NCBI GenBank assembly: GCA_963693305.1
Contig: OY855913.1
Location: 15,717,022-15,781,021 of the forward strand
DNA length: 64,000 nucleotides
Direction of reading: 5' to 3'
Origin: Meandrina meandrites
Lineage: Eukaryota; Cnidaria; Anthozoa; Scleractinia; Meandrinidae
A program made the translations under genes and the position numbers. Positions 1 through 12,200 of this stretch are shown here, piece by piece (the first letter of the stretch is position 1; every line of letters begins with the position of its first letter). Under the pieces are notes generated by a model. The model searched no databases, was not told the origin of the DNA, and was given only the letters and a program-made list of their open reading frames with translations.

Positions 1-87
1 ATCCATCTAGTGGCAGGGAGGAGGATTTGAACCCGGGACCTCCAGATTACAAGTCCAGCGCCCCAACCACTAGGCCACGCTGCCTCC
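1..87 (-). mobile_element. SINE family A, tRNA-derived head, cut by window edge
   Basis: On the minus strand the sequence folds like a tRNA. It has an A-box-like TGGCCTAGTGGTTGG and a B-box-like GGGTTCAAATCC. In related copies the anticodon loop is CTTGTAA with a five-pair stem, so the head looks derived from a threonine (UGU) tRNA. Related copies are at 1199-1388 (minus) and 43520-43720 (plus), and the latter is its mirror partner in the right arm. A shared tail follows the head, which is why this is called a SINE and not a tRNA gene. Confidence 0.7.
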
Positions 88-280
88 ATGTAACGCCATG
101 TTCGTGTCTGTTATCTGCGCGGGGTTTAAAAGCACGCGGACAAATGCCGCACGGGGGCAAGGCTAATTTTCAAACACAAGACCCTCTATCCAGGTACAAG
201 CGCGCTTATGTCGAAGAAGCATTTAAATTATTTAAAATGAACAAGCGCGTGCTGTTGGTTAAAAGGCATTTTGTAACGCT

Positions 281-312
281 GCTGAAGAGACAGAAGTCTC
301 GAAACGTCCGAG
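281..312 (+). ncRNA. Degenerate hammerhead-like motif (Penelope-type end)
   Basis: CTGAAGA is followed by a small hairpin (GAC-AGAA-GTC) and then CGAAACGTCC. This is the layout of hammerhead ribozyme cores found in Penelope-like element ends. Two extra bases before GAAA break the canonical spacing, so it is probably an inactive relic. Its mirror copy lies near 42800 in the right arm. Confidence 0.3.
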
Positions 313-1010
313 AATGTTATCTTTCTAGCGCAAAAATAATGCTACTATGCTTATTGTAAAACCAGAAACTCATAAGGGGTTGAAACGTGTAACGCACATT
401 CACAGCGTTTGAATATTTAGTTTTGCCAAGTACCATATTTGGAAACACGAAGACTTTGTACGCAAATGCTAAAAGCACGTAACGGCACACGCAACTTCAT
501 TAATTTTCGGTTTTGTGGTAACTTACCTGAATTATGACCTGAACGCCGTAAATTACTGACATAAACTAAAGAAATTCATTAAATGTACCCAAGTGAAGTG
601 TCCAAATTACCAGAAGTCCATAACTAGAAGTCTACATCTCTGGTAATAGGCTTTGAGATATGTCTTTCGCGTGTACCTCGCGTTCCTCGCGTGTAGGCTA
701 TTTTTAGAACAGCTTTGCCGCGAACAAGTAGCCAATCACATTGAAGTATTTTTTAATTCGCGCCTTTGATTGGTTGAACAAATTTTTGAAGAAAAGCAGA
801 ACTGCAGAGGACGAGTGAACTCGAGCGAACGGCATTACGAAATTTCTGTTTGTTGGTCATCGTAATTTCCGGTTTGTGAGGATTAAATCGTCCGGACAAG
901 AATCATCAGGCCATCTTTCATCGATGACGATAGCATCGAAGTTGTAAAAATTCGGAGCATCCAAATAAGCGAGAGGACCTCGGTGTTTTGGAGTCAGAAT
1001 ACGAAATGGC

Positions 1011-1141
1011 ATACATACATACATACATACATACATACATACATACATACATACATACATACATACATACATACATACATACATACATACATACATACAT
1101 ACATACATACATACATACATACATACATACATACATACATA
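1011..1141. repeat. (TACA)n microsatellite
   Basis: About 130 bp of uninterrupted ATAC/TACA repeats. It creates spurious open frames of repeated Met-Tyr-Val-Cys on the minus strand. Confidence 0.98.
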
Positions 1142-1198
1142 ACTTTTTGTTAAGGCAGGTCTAGTAGGGCAACCATAAGGCTGGTGTGGACCTGCCAT

Positions 1199-1388
1199 TT
1201 AAATCGAACAGAAACTTGTTAAGAATCCCAAGTGGCAGGAGGCTGACCAGTTGGCTATATACAAAGCGTGGAGGAGTTGAATTCGGGACCACCGAAGACA
1301 AATCCATCTAGTGGCAGGGAGGAGGATTTGAACCCGGGACCTCCAGATTACAAGTCCAGCGCCCTAACCACTAGGCCACGCTGCCTCC
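1199..1388 (-). mobile_element. SINE family A
   Basis: The tRNA-like head is at 1310-1388, read on the minus strand, with A-box-like TGGCCTAGTGGTTAG and B-box-like GGGTTCAAATCC. It is followed by the family tail, which includes CGAATTCAACTCCTCCACG. The same head and tail order occurs at 43520-43720. Confidence 0.75.
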
Positions 1389-2236
1389 AGCGGGCTAGAT
1401 AGACTAATTCCGAGTCAAATTCAAAATGCGAAGACACTAAAGATTAATGGTACTCTCAAGATGAAGACAGGCATTAAGAGAGCAAGTGCATTTTGGCACA
1501 GGTTCGTTGCTATTTTGAAAAACAAAATCGTGGTCCCTGAAGCGCTCAAAATCGACCGCGGAATGAACAGAATGAAGTTTCATTCGTTTGAGAACAACAT
1601 TCAGAGAAAACGACAAGTTTGGCGAGTTTCGCATGTTTTTGGAATTATAAGGACGGCATGAAAACAAAAGACTGACTAAGGTAATGTATTTGTTTTAATA
1701 TGAATAGAAATACGAGTTTAATTCATCGAACAATGATGATTTCATTCACATCCGTCAAAAGTTTAATTCAAGTTGTGCTTCTCGGGCACTTCGCAGTGTG
1801 CAGCTATTGTGTTGTGTATGTTGTTCAGTATTTTAACACGAGGATATGCTGTACAAAATAAAGACACACTTAACTACTAAAAGTTTGGGGAACTTCTGTT
1901 CATAAATTCTCACGTAAATTATAAAAAGTCGTTTTGTGAGTTTGTCTACGGAAACCCGGCGACGGGTTGCTTTTTCACTCGCCTTCAAATGCCACTGAAC
2001 AGACGTTTGAAATCACTATCTACGATACTACTTCTGTCGAAATCTGAGAATTAAAGAGAATGGCCTGTCAAGTGTTTTGATGTGATTTGATTTATTTCAC
2101 CTGCCACTTTCCAAAATATTCGGCTGCAACTTAGAACCCCAATCGTATCGAAATAGTGGGTTACGTCATTTTCTCGCGAGACATCAGTTTCTAAAAATAG
2201 CCTACACGCGAAAGACATAGCACGCGCCCCAATACC

Positions 2237-2987
2237 TACCCTGCGAGCAGAGTCTTCTTCGATCTTCCTAGATTAGTCGGGAAGAGGAAGAAGACTCTGC
2301 CAACGGCCTCGAGTTTCTTTGAATTGCCGCTCATCCAAGGAAATGGATGAGTCAGACCAGTTTTGACCTAGTCAGACCGGTTTTCCACTATTGCGCATGA
2401 TCAACCGTACGAATTGCTGACTTTTTATGCGCCTGCGGTAACTTGTTTACAGTCGATCGTTGAAAACGATGGCTGCTTCGCTTTCGTACAAAGTATTCGA
2501 AAAAGCAGCGAATTCTGCTCGCTGTAAACTTCAAATCTGGCAGATCTCAAGCATCACGGAACCACAATCACGTCTCTGTTTAGTTTTACAAGAGGCAAAG
2601 ATACGTTTTTATCGCTTCCGACCGGGCATGGCAAATAGTTGATTTAACAAATCTGCCCGATCGATGGTTGCAAAGGAACTCGCATCAATGGAAAACCAAT
2701 TCCCAACTGAAGCAGTGCTCGTCGATATCTCTCCAATGAATTCCCTCATCGCCGACTAAATACAAGTTTTGAGCAGGTAGCAATCGATAAATTAATTTCA
2801 GACTCGTAATAATGCAGTGTATTTTCTTGCCGGTCATTTCGTTACAACTTGAGAGTGAGGCTGAGCGAGGCTTGGTTACATTTGATTTTGGAGCATGCTC
2901 AATATGAATTCTCGAGGCCGTTGGCAGAGTCTTCTTCCTCTTCCCGACTAATCTAGGAAGATCGAAGAAGACTCTGCTCGCAGGGTA
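2237..2987. mobile_element. Mutator-like MITE with 9-bp target duplication
   Basis: The 751-bp element has inverted repeats of about 70 bp starting TACCCTGCGAGCAGAGTCTT. It is flanked by perfect 9-bp CCCAATACC at 2228-2236 and 2988-2996. Long terminal repeats with a 9-bp duplication are typical of Mutator-like MITEs (family knowledge). It interrupts the right inverted repeat of the 611-3025 element, and the duplicated 9 bp matches the intact left repeat. No transposase frame is visible. Confidence 0.75.
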
Positions 2988-3216
2988 CCCAATACCAGAT
3001 GTAGACTTCTAGTTTTGGACTTCTGAAATTACTCAATCACGATGAAACAGAAGAATTTAACCAAATTTAACTTAAAATACTAAAATTACAGTCAGGGATG
3101 GACATCAAAATGTAAAATTTGTGCTTGACACTGAGTTGTGATAACGTTAGAAACAACGTTAATAACACTTTAACTTTCAACCAAGCTTGTTCCAAAAACA
3201 AGATTATGTCATCTAG

Positions 3217-3896
3217 CAGGGGCACCCAACGACCGAATCTTTCCAAAGACGTCAGAAGTATCGTAAATGGATTTCTCTATGTTCTAGAAGGCTTTTTAGT
3301 TAATTTGGAGATGCCCTAAAAAATATTTATCTGTTCGGATATTTAAGGGGAACTTTCGTCGTTTCGAAAATTCTAGGGTCCTTTTTTGAGTCATCCGAAA
3401 GTTTTAGCTATCCTGATGGATCTTGTCGAAAGTTCGAGGACACTGAGAGACCATATTTTCACTAGAAAATTTTAGGGGAAGTTTTTCGTTATACGTGTGC
3501 CTATCGAAATTTCGCTAAAATACTAGGCAATATAAATGTTTATCCGAATATTATAGGCGTTAAACCTATTCATCCGAAAACGTTAGGGGGTGTAATTGCC
3601 TTTATCTTTCATTAGGCTCACGTACATTCCTGATTACCTCTAATGCTCACCGAAACTTTTAGCAGCTTTTGGAATAATTAAGCCAAACGAAAATTTTAGA
3701 GAACAAACAAAACCGTCCGAAAATTATGGGACATGATAAAAGTGAGCACATCAATTCCGAAAATTCTAGGGAAACTTTATGGTTTTCCGAAAAAATTTGA
3801 GAAGTCTAGAGCGTCGCTGGGAAAAAATTTCGAAATTCTTAGGCGACCTTCCATCCGAACAGATATTTTACCGAAATATTCCGTTGGGTGCCCTTG
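3217..3896. mobile_element. hAT-like non-autonomous element with iterated CCGAAAATTYTAGGG motif
   Basis: The 680-bp insertion has ends CAGGGGCACCCAACG and CGTTGGGTGCCCTTG. It lies between ATCTAG at 3211-3216 and 3897-3902. The opposite arm has a single ATCTAG (near 41870), so this is a clean insertion with a 6-bp or imperfect 8-bp duplication. The termini resemble the CAGGGG start of hAT elements. The interior is made of roughly a dozen irregular copies of a CCGAAAATTYTAGGG-like motif spaced about 35-50 bp apart. There is no transposase frame. Confidence 0.65.
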
Positions 3897-3902
3897 ATCT
3901 AG

Positions 3903-5603
3903 CGCAAGCTAACGCACGCTGTGAAATTAATTCAAATATTGCAATTTTGATTGGTTATTTTTTCTCTCGTGATTTTCCAAATATGGTACTTAATGGCAAC
4001 GAACGTGCAAACGCTTTGTAGAATACGAATCATTGGGAGTTACATGTTTCAATCCTACATAGGTTTCTGGTAAAATGCAACACGAATAATGTTCTAGCGA
4101 ATTTCTCTGCTTATATAATTAATACCTTCCCCTTTATTAAAAAGAAATGTCATCAATAGGGTGCCATAGCACGATTATCTGACTTCTGTGTTTGGATTCC
4201 ATGAAACGTGAAGTCCAAGGGTGGGTTGATCATGCCCATCTCATTGTTTGATGCTGAAAACGGTCAGTACTAAGTAAATGCTAAGTAAAGGGCCTTCCAT
4301 TGTACCTATATCAAGAAGAATGGTACTGACTACTGACGAATAACAGACAAAGATTGTGACTGTTGAAGGGTCAAGCACCGAAACATTTGGATCTTTGTAA
4401 GGATTTGGCACTACTACTTCTCATTACAAACTATTGTATATCGCAGCTCTGACAACTGATCCAATCTTTACAAATCCGGATTACCAAAAGTAATAAGATG
4501 TTTAAATACGAAAAAAAGAAAAAAAAAGTAAAAATTTCCTGTATGTAGATTTTTTTGCAAATTCTTTAGAGTGAAACAAGGGTAATACACGAAACTAATA
4601 AATTCTTTAAAGACAATTGTATCTGAGCTTAAGTGGCATGAAAAAAACTAAATTTACTACAGCCCTTCCGCAGCCTTCGTCACATGGGTAAGGTGTCGGT
4701 GGTTTGTTCTTCTCACGGAACAGAGCTCCTACCACACGGCTAAGCTGATAGATTGTCAAGGGAACTGAAGGAAGAAGTTTCGGTGTAATGTACGGTTATT
4801 AGATAGTCACAAGGAAGTAACAGGTTTCGATGTAAACTACGGTTGTGTTATTGGCTAGATTCTAGTCAAATATCACACATTGGACTATTCTCGCCCTTAC
4901 GTGCAATGAGCAGATACATTTTATCTTCCCAGAATAGCTCAGAATCCCAGAAGGCTGGTAGCTTTCGAAGTCCACCATGGGGTCGAGTTATACTTGCAAC
5001 GCTGAGGATCTCATCCGTTTGTCACAAATCTTCTTTCCACTTGTAGCCGTGGCGAATTTAATTTAACGCAAGTGAATAAGCTTTTTACATGGCTAGCTTT
5101 CTTCGATTTTGACACATACTTAGCATGGGACTTCTGTCTCAGCTTCGAAGTCAACGATAACTTTAACTCCCTCTACTGTATGACGGACGCGTACGAGTTC
5201 TAACCGAGAGATTTAAATGCCGGCTATAACAACTCCAGTCCTCGTTTCTAGAGTACATTAGAGTTGTAGATTGGATTTCAACTGGATCTGATGGGAACAA
5301 GAACAAGCAGCACGCATGCAAAGAGCGTTTCATTTGCAAAGAAAAGAAAATGGATCGTATTATCATGGTCTAGACGAACAAACGAGTAAAAATTACCCCA
5401 ACACTTAGCATGCTTAGGCAAGAATTCCATGGATAGGAAACACTTTGAAGGTTTCACGCTTGTGGTCTTGTCAGCGAAAGGCAGTTTCTCTATGTCCTTA
5501 CGAACCTTTATGCTTGCGCTTGAATATGTTTGCGTCAAGAAAGACAATCACAGTCTTTGAGCTTAGGACAGGCTAAGCTGATTAAAGGGCAGTTTGTCAA
5601 TTG
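3903..5603. other. Gene-free stretch of left arm with empty TTAA site
   Basis: No gene is recognised. A diverged copy of the 350-445 sequence occurs in inverted orientation at about 3975-4090. A degenerate hammerhead-like motif lies near 4361-4395. TTAA at 4629-4632 is the unoccupied equivalent of the site that holds two insertions in the right arm (29484 and 40500). The open frames at 5163-5547 are not supported, because the mirror copy carries stop codons in the same frame. Confidence 0.6.
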
Positions 5604-5814
5604 TGGGAAGCGCGGTGGCCTAATGGTTAGTGCGCGGGACTACGGATCAAGTGGTCCGGGATCGAGCCCTGGCCGGGGCACTGCGTTGTGTTCGGACTAG
5701 CATCCCATCCAGGGGGAAGTAGAAATACTCCTAGTCGCTTCATGCTTCGGTAACCAGGATAAGCTCCGGCCTGATGGGCCACTGGGCTCGTATGCAGACT
5801 TTACCTGTCAACAG
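5604..5814 (+). mobile_element. SINE family B
   Basis: The tRNA-like head has A-box-like TGGCCTAATGGTTAG and B-box-like GGGATCGAGCCC. It is followed by a central region with GGGATGCTAGTCC in reverse and a 3' part ending near CAGACTTTACC. It is mirrored at 28296-28506, so it predates the arm duplication. Related copies lie at 6985-7270 and 14886-15103. Confidence 0.75.
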
Positions 5815-5837
5815 ATGATTAAAGATAACAAAAACAC

Positions 5838-6345
5838 GAGTTCAACTCTGTTTATTCGTTTTCGAATGAAACAAAGAAAACTACATTTTTTTCAAAAACA
5901 ACACTTACTTACTTTACCACTGGAGGTAAACTTAACTTTGTTTATTCTTTTTCGAATGAAACAAAGAAAACTAAATTTTTCTTTTCAAAAATAACACTTA
6001 CTTGCTTTACCACTCGAGATAAATTTGACTCTGTTTATTCGTTTTCGAATGAAACAGAGAAAAACTATATTTTTCTTTTAAAAATAACACTTACTTACTT
6101 TACCACTGGAGATAAACTTAACTTTGTTTATTCTTTTTCGAATGAAACAAAGAAAACTACATTTTTCTTTTAGAAGTAACACTTGCTTGCTTTACCACTC
6201 GAGATAAACTTAACTTTGTTTATTCTTTTTCGAATGAGACAAAGAAAACTACATTTTCTTCTAAAAATAACACTATAAACCTGCTTTGCTGTCCGATACA
6301 AACTTCAATTTGTTTATTCTTTTTCGAATGAAACAATAAAATTAC
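5838..6345 (-). repeat. Minisatellite of about 90-bp units downstream of transferrin copy 1
   Basis: Six units each carry an imperfect palindrome around TTCGAA (TTTATTCTTTTTCGAATGAA). This alternates with a spacer containing TAACACTTACTTACTTTACC. Read on the gene strand, most units contain AATAAA. A mirrored six-unit array lies at 27803-28285, where one unit is shortened by a deletion. Confidence 0.85.
6313..6318 (-). promoter_or_regulatory. Likely polyadenylation signal of transferrin copy 1
   Basis: AATAAA on the minus strand lies about 165 bp downstream of the stop codon and falls in the first unit of the downstream minisatellite. Copy 2 has the equivalent hexamer at 27821-27826. Transcript ends are not known. 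Confidence 0.45.
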
Positions 6346-6478
6346 TTGTCTAAGCTTAAGTGTATGTAACTGAGTCTTTTAAGCAAAGGAAACAATAACG
6401 ACAAATAACAAAAACTAACGAATTTACAACTTTTGGGGTAATTCACCAGTGACCTGATTGAAGAAACAGCGCCGGTTT

Positions 6479-7353
6479 TCATTCGGCAATTCCGGACAGA
6501 ACCAGAGCTACAAGCGAAAACACGACAGAAGCAAGAAAATAAGGCTTGTTATCTTGGCCTTTACTAGTAGGCTTGTTATCTTTGCCTTTACTAGTGGTGG
6601 TGGTGGTGGTGGTGGTGGTGGTGGTGGTGGTCGGACATTCATTCAAGGCTTCCAGGTCAGCTATGTAGTCGTCACCAAGCCATGTCTTGTAGGTCTTGCT
6701 ACTTTCATCGACGAGCTTGATGGCGGAGTCCTTGAACAAGAGATCTTTCCCACCATACCTTGAGGAGTTAAACAATGCAAACCTGCCTGATGAATAGTTA
6801 CCGTACATGGTTGAGGCTTGTACCAGGACACTGACGTATTTGGCCTTGTTGTTGTTTCCAGCACTAGTCATTACAGCGTGAGATGGAACTTTAGCCAGGT
6901 TGCAGTTGATGTGTTGTCCAATTTCTTAAAAAAGAACATAGAGTTTAATGTAGAACAATTCAATCCATTCAGTTCAAAAGGCGCTTTAAAGGTAAAGTCT
7001 GCTTACGAGCCAAGGGGCCCATCAGGCCGGAGCTTACCCCGGTTTCCGTAGCATGAAGCGACTAGGAGTATTTCTACTCCCCCCTGAATGGGATGCTAGT
7101 CCATCGCTGGGTTACCCCCAGCAGTAAATTCGCCGGTACCCATTTATACACCTGGGTGGAGAGAGGCACTATGAGAGTAAAGTGTCTTGCCAAAGAACAC
7201 AACGCAGTCCCCCGGGCTCGAACCCGGACCGTTCGATCCGAAGTCCAGCGCACTAACCATTAGGCCACCGAAAAGGCGCCATAGGTGAACATTATATTTT
7301 TCCACTATCTCTCTGAGCTGGGTTTCTAGTTATACGTTTGTGCTGCACGTTCC

Positions 7354-7422
<69 letters not shown>

Positions 7423-9204
7423 GCGAGCGAGCAAGCAAGCAATCAGTCAGTTTAGAGGCTGTTTCGCATTTTGTTTTATAAGAGTTGTTTCGTATTTTAC
7501 TCTTTTCCTTTTTTACTCCGTTAATGTCACGATGTTCATCAAAATTACCTTCAAATCGAAGTGGACTTCACAATAGTTTTCCACCTTGAAAGGAAAAGCG
7601 TCCTTGGACAGTCAACCGGAGTAATTTTAGACTGTGTGCTTTAAAAATTTAATACGTACCACCTGTTGATCCATCTTTACACAGATATAAATAGTTTGAA
7701 GCTTGAGCCTGTCCAACATTCTCCACTACAGTTGTATGTTTAACAAACGCCACCACACCGACATCATCGTTCATGCATCTGAAGGCTCCACTATAACCAG
7801 AGTAGTTTCCCGTATTCTTGCATTCGTCCGGGCACAGCTCGCACAAGTTGCTGGGGTTCTTTCCCGTTTTATCGATCGACGGCAGTTTGACATCTGTTGT
7901 AAACGATAACGAAATAACAACACAGGCATTAATTTAAGACAGCTTGCAAATAACACTTATATCGAAAGAATTCGACGAAGATTTGCGAAGATTCCAAATC
8001 AAGGGTAGCCTCTATGAGGCAAGAATGGGAGCTTTTAAGGTCGTTTCTTGTAAGCTCATATAAACGGTTTTTATGCCACTTACATGCCCCCCACCCCGAC
8101 CCCCCCTCCTCCCCCCCTCCCCCAGATTATAAGTCAACCCCGAAAACCCGTTTGGAAGTTGCATAAGCCCAGGGCTTTAAGCCGGCATTCATGGTAGCAT
8201 GGTAACATGTCTTATGAATGAATCAGATTTGAAAATAAGAAGAACGTGAAACTAAGTGCGAAAGTTCACGCTGATTACTTACTCGGTACGCAGCTTTTCT
8301 CAAAATAATTCCCAGCTGATATGTACGGATTACAGCTAGAATCTTGGTCCATGTTTCCCTTGGATAACAGGGTCCCGATCGGAACAACCCAACCTGAGGT
8401 CTTGCCAGCTCCAGTGTGACATGTCTTCTTGCCTTTCAGTTTGTCCATTCTAATATCACTGTTACTCTTCTTTACAACTGCTACAGCATAGTAAAAGGAG
8501 CCGTAACCATACTCTTCAGCGACCACGGGAACCATACCGTAATCTTTACCTGAAAGATAACTTCAGATTAGCCCACTCTCCTTCCATGCAGTTATTTCTT
8601 ATGTCATGCAACACTGTTACGCCGCAAAATGTAATACTAACGCAAAATGTAATAACAATCGCCGCAAAATGTAATTATAACGCAAAATGTAATAAAATTG
8701 ACGCAAAATGTAACAAAAATGGTAACGCAAAATGTAACAACTTTTTAACGCAAAATGTAATAAACGTTCTAACGCAAAATGTAATAACAATCGCCGCAAA
8801 ATGTAATTATAACGCAAAATGTAATAAAATTGACGCAAAATGTAACAAAAATGGTAACGCAAAATGTAACAACTTTTTAACGCAAAATGTAATAAACGTT
8901 CTAACGCAATATCTCTCAAAGTATCCTAAGACGAAGCCAAAGTGGGTTTTTAATAAACTTGTAATCAATCGTATTTGGAAAAAGAACAATGATTTGCTAA
9001 CAAATTAAGGCACGTTGTGGATATCGATAATCGTCGGTTTCTTTAGTAAACTGTACCGATTTTGTGTCAACGATTATCTATTTGCCTAGAAGTCTATCAC
9101 GTTTACGACGATTTGCTGAGCAATTTATATTATAAAATTTGGGTTTTGCTTTCCTATTTTGACCATTAATGTAGTATTACTACTCTGTCCTCTAGTTGTA
9201 AGCT

Positions 9205-9240
<36 letters not shown>

Positions 9241-12200
9241 TTCTTCTTTCTTTCTTTCTTTCNNNNNNNNNNNNNNNNNNNNNNNNNNNNNNNNNNNNNN
9301 NNNNNNNNNNNNNNNNNNNNNNNNNNNNNNNNNNNNNNNNNNNNNNNNNNNNNNNNNNNNNNNNNNNNNNNNNNNNNNNNNNNNNNNNNNNNNNNNNNNN
9401 NNNNNNNNNNNNNNNNNNNNNNNNNNNNNNNNNNNNNNNNNNNNNNNNNNNNNNNNNNNNNNTAGTCTTCTCCAGCTGAAAGCTTATCGTCAGCACTACA
9501 GAAACACGGTAAAGACCTTTTTCCAGACCAAACCGATACAGCTGGAAAATCCCCCCCCCCGAAACCAGCGCTATTTTTATTTACCCCCCCCCCCCGCCCC
9601 CCCCGCCCAAAAAAATCACGTTTATCGATTTTTTGGGGTAAATATCCATTTTATTTAATACGTTTTTCAAAGTAGTCTCTACTAGAAACATTAGGTACTT
9701 ATTTCATGCAATATTTTTTGAGCATTACCTGCGGTATATATTTCTCCGCCGTCCAGGGTTATCAGATCAGCGTCTCCACTTTTGATTTTTTTCATGCACT
9801 CAATAGCATTGGCGGCCTGCACGCAACCAGGTGTGGAATCATTCGCCAGTTTTTTCAACTCAACTTTGAAATCATTGCATTTAGTTTGCTCTTTATCAGA
9901 CGTTGTGCACCATCTCATTTGGTAAGCGGCGTGCCCATGGCCTAACAATAAAGAAACAAATATTAATAACAATATTTAAAGCCCCCCTGGTAGCATTAGT
10001 AAGGCTAGTTAGCTAGAGAGATTTCCATCGCCTGCGCTGTACTAGGGTATGATTTTTTTTCGCCCAACTTTCTTTAATCGTTGAGCTGAATTTTTTTGTC
10101 TTAAAATAGTCGTATACGTATCTGCAGCTTCAAAGAACGCGCTAAACAAGTATAAATATGTCGTGGATTTTGAAAATTTATGTTTGGTTTAGTATTTTTC
10201 AAATCAAACAACCAAAAATAAACTTAAACGGTCTCAAATCACAACAAATATATTGTTAAAGAGCAAATTTAAGCTAAAAAATGTTACTTTATTCAATTCT
10301 TTTAGAATAGAATAGAATAGAATAGAATAAAATAGAATAGAATAGAATAGAATAGAATAGAATAGAATATTAAAACTAGCAATGTTATAAAGGATTGGGA
10401 ACTAAAATTTCGGAGCGTTCGCCATTTGGGCAAGTGACCTTCAAGCTGCAAAACACAGAAAAACAAAATATTACCCTGCCCCCCCTCCGCCTACGAACAT
10501 CAAATATCCAACTTTAATTTTTAATCGCGTTTGACACTGTTCCTTAGTTAAGCTAGTTGAATGAAGTTTACAAGGTTTCCGTCGAGTAAAAACAGTTTAT
10601 TTTAAAGGTATTTCAACTCAGTCATATTCTTCGGACAGGCTCTGACTCATAATCCGATATCATCCCCTCATCATCTGTTTCTAGCTTTTTCTTCATTTCG
10701 CAACGATAGGCGATCAATTGCCACTTCGATAGACATTTCTGTGTCCTTGTCTTTTCGTATTCGCAAGATTCACGGACCGTTGTTGACCTTCTGTTATCAT
10801 GAGCGGTATTTCTTGTTAGTGGATAGTAGTTTAGACATCCTAGGATTCTAACACTAAGTGAGTTAATCAGTAAATATACAGTGTCTCTTCATCATTTAAC
10901 GATTACCAAGAAAAGCTATTTTTGTATGTTTGTGAACAAGAAACAAATTTGCGACAAAGCGCCAGGTTTGTGGGAGATTTCAAAATGGTAAATATTGCTG
11001 TGGACAGTGCAAATTATCAAGTGGAAAGTGAAAAGGTTATTTTGAATAATAAATTCTGGAGCTGAAAATCGTAGTCGCCTAACCGGGTGAGTGATCGGTG
11101 ATCTGTACTCGCCCAACAGTTTTGACACTCGCCTGGGCGAGTGGGCGAGCGCTGATGTTCAACCCTGATGGTATATTGCAATTCCTGCGTTTTGATTGGC
11201 TAACACGCAATGGTGTATGAGCTCATATACCATTGACCACAAATTTTGTAGCTGATAGGCGTCAACGAAAACAGCTGGGGAGCTCAAATATTGCAATTCT
11301 TTTCCGGGATGAGAATAAAGAAAATAAATATCTTTAAAGCTTTAATGTGATTCAAGGAAAATCTTGGCCAGACTTGAATACATACTCTTGAATTTTAGGT
11401 CGAAAAACCGACATCGCAGCCTTGTTGAGTCTCGAATACACTCTGCATGCGGGATAATCATGCCTTTTGAATCAGTGTGCGAAAATGTAAATGCACACTG
11501 ACGTAGAGATTGAAGTTATTCGTTAAACGTTTAAACAGTAGACATATACGTAATGCCTCAGTGCACAGAAGCTTGCCTGGAATATATGAAGCCAATTATT
11601 AGAGTGTAGGCTGTTTTGTAGGTGAAGAAACACTTCAACATGTATTTTAGCACTCAAATTTATAACGTCAAAGGTTTAGAAGTGGTCACGCGATTTCTCT
11701 GGTCATTTTCGGCTTTCCTAATGGCTTGAAGCAGCTAGTCTGCAAGATAACACACTTTATTGGCTCGTCCCCTCGGGGCAGTAATAACATAAAGAGAAAT
11801 GCAACAATCATTTGGTCTTGTGGTATGTTCATAACTAGCACTGGACATTTCATTCTGATCGCCTTTAGACTCAGCCATTCAGTAAAGACAGTGACTATCA
11901 AATCATGCATCTCGCTATAACAACACCACGTTTTATTTAACACCAATCGGCCACGGACATCGCTATTTCCGCTTTTAACAAAGAGGAACGCATCACTCAG
12001 ACCAATATAACCAATGACGTCACGCTTTCGGTAAACGCGGATCAAGTACTGAAGCCAGCAAAAACCGCTAAATTTACTTGGCAGTAAAAATAGTAGTACT
12101 TTACAATTTTATTTAAACACATTCAGTATATCACGAGCAATGTTTTGTTACGGTGCATTTTGCTTATGATTATCGAGCTTGAAGTGTTTACGTAATATCT

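Larger units (their letters stand above)
611..3025. mobile_element. hAT-like DNA transposon remnant with nested elements
   Basis: The termini are CAGAAGTCC and GGACTTCTG, with inverted repeats of roughly 100 bp. They are flanked by AAATTAC at 604-610 and 3026-3032, and the eighth base differs between the two sides. The opposite arm (about 42047-42070) has a single AAATTAC, which is the empty site. CAG termini and a 7-8-bp duplication suggest hAT. No transposase reading frame is visible. The element holds a TACA microsatellite, a family A SINE and, in its right inverted repeat, a Mutator-like MITE. The stretch 1390-2190 holds nothing recognised. Confidence 0.65.

Noticed and set aside
857..1198. 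113-residue minus frame of repeated Met-Tyr-Val-Cys
   Set aside because: It is produced entirely by the TACA microsatellite.
5604..5690. Possible tRNA genes at the SINE heads (also 1310-1388, 15040-15103 and 43520-43595)
   Set aside because: They have A and B boxes but share non-tRNA tails, target duplications or degenerate stems, so they are SINE heads.
5838..6345. CRISPR-like array of palindromic repeats
   Set aside because: The spacers are as conserved as the repeats, the context is an animal gene and no cas genes exist. It is a minisatellite.
6458..6763. 101-residue plus frame with a glycine run
   Set aside because: It is antisense to the last transferrin exon. The glycines are the complement of the threonine repeat.
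8586..9008. 140-residue plus frame, with a 100-residue frame on the opposite strand, that look like a repeat protein
   Set aside because: The 132-bp tandem repeat unit is divisible by three and keeps frames open by chance. It lies in a transferrin intron.
9125..9496. Frames crossing the N run
   Set aside because: They consist of unknown residues plus a TTTC repeat and have no support as genes.
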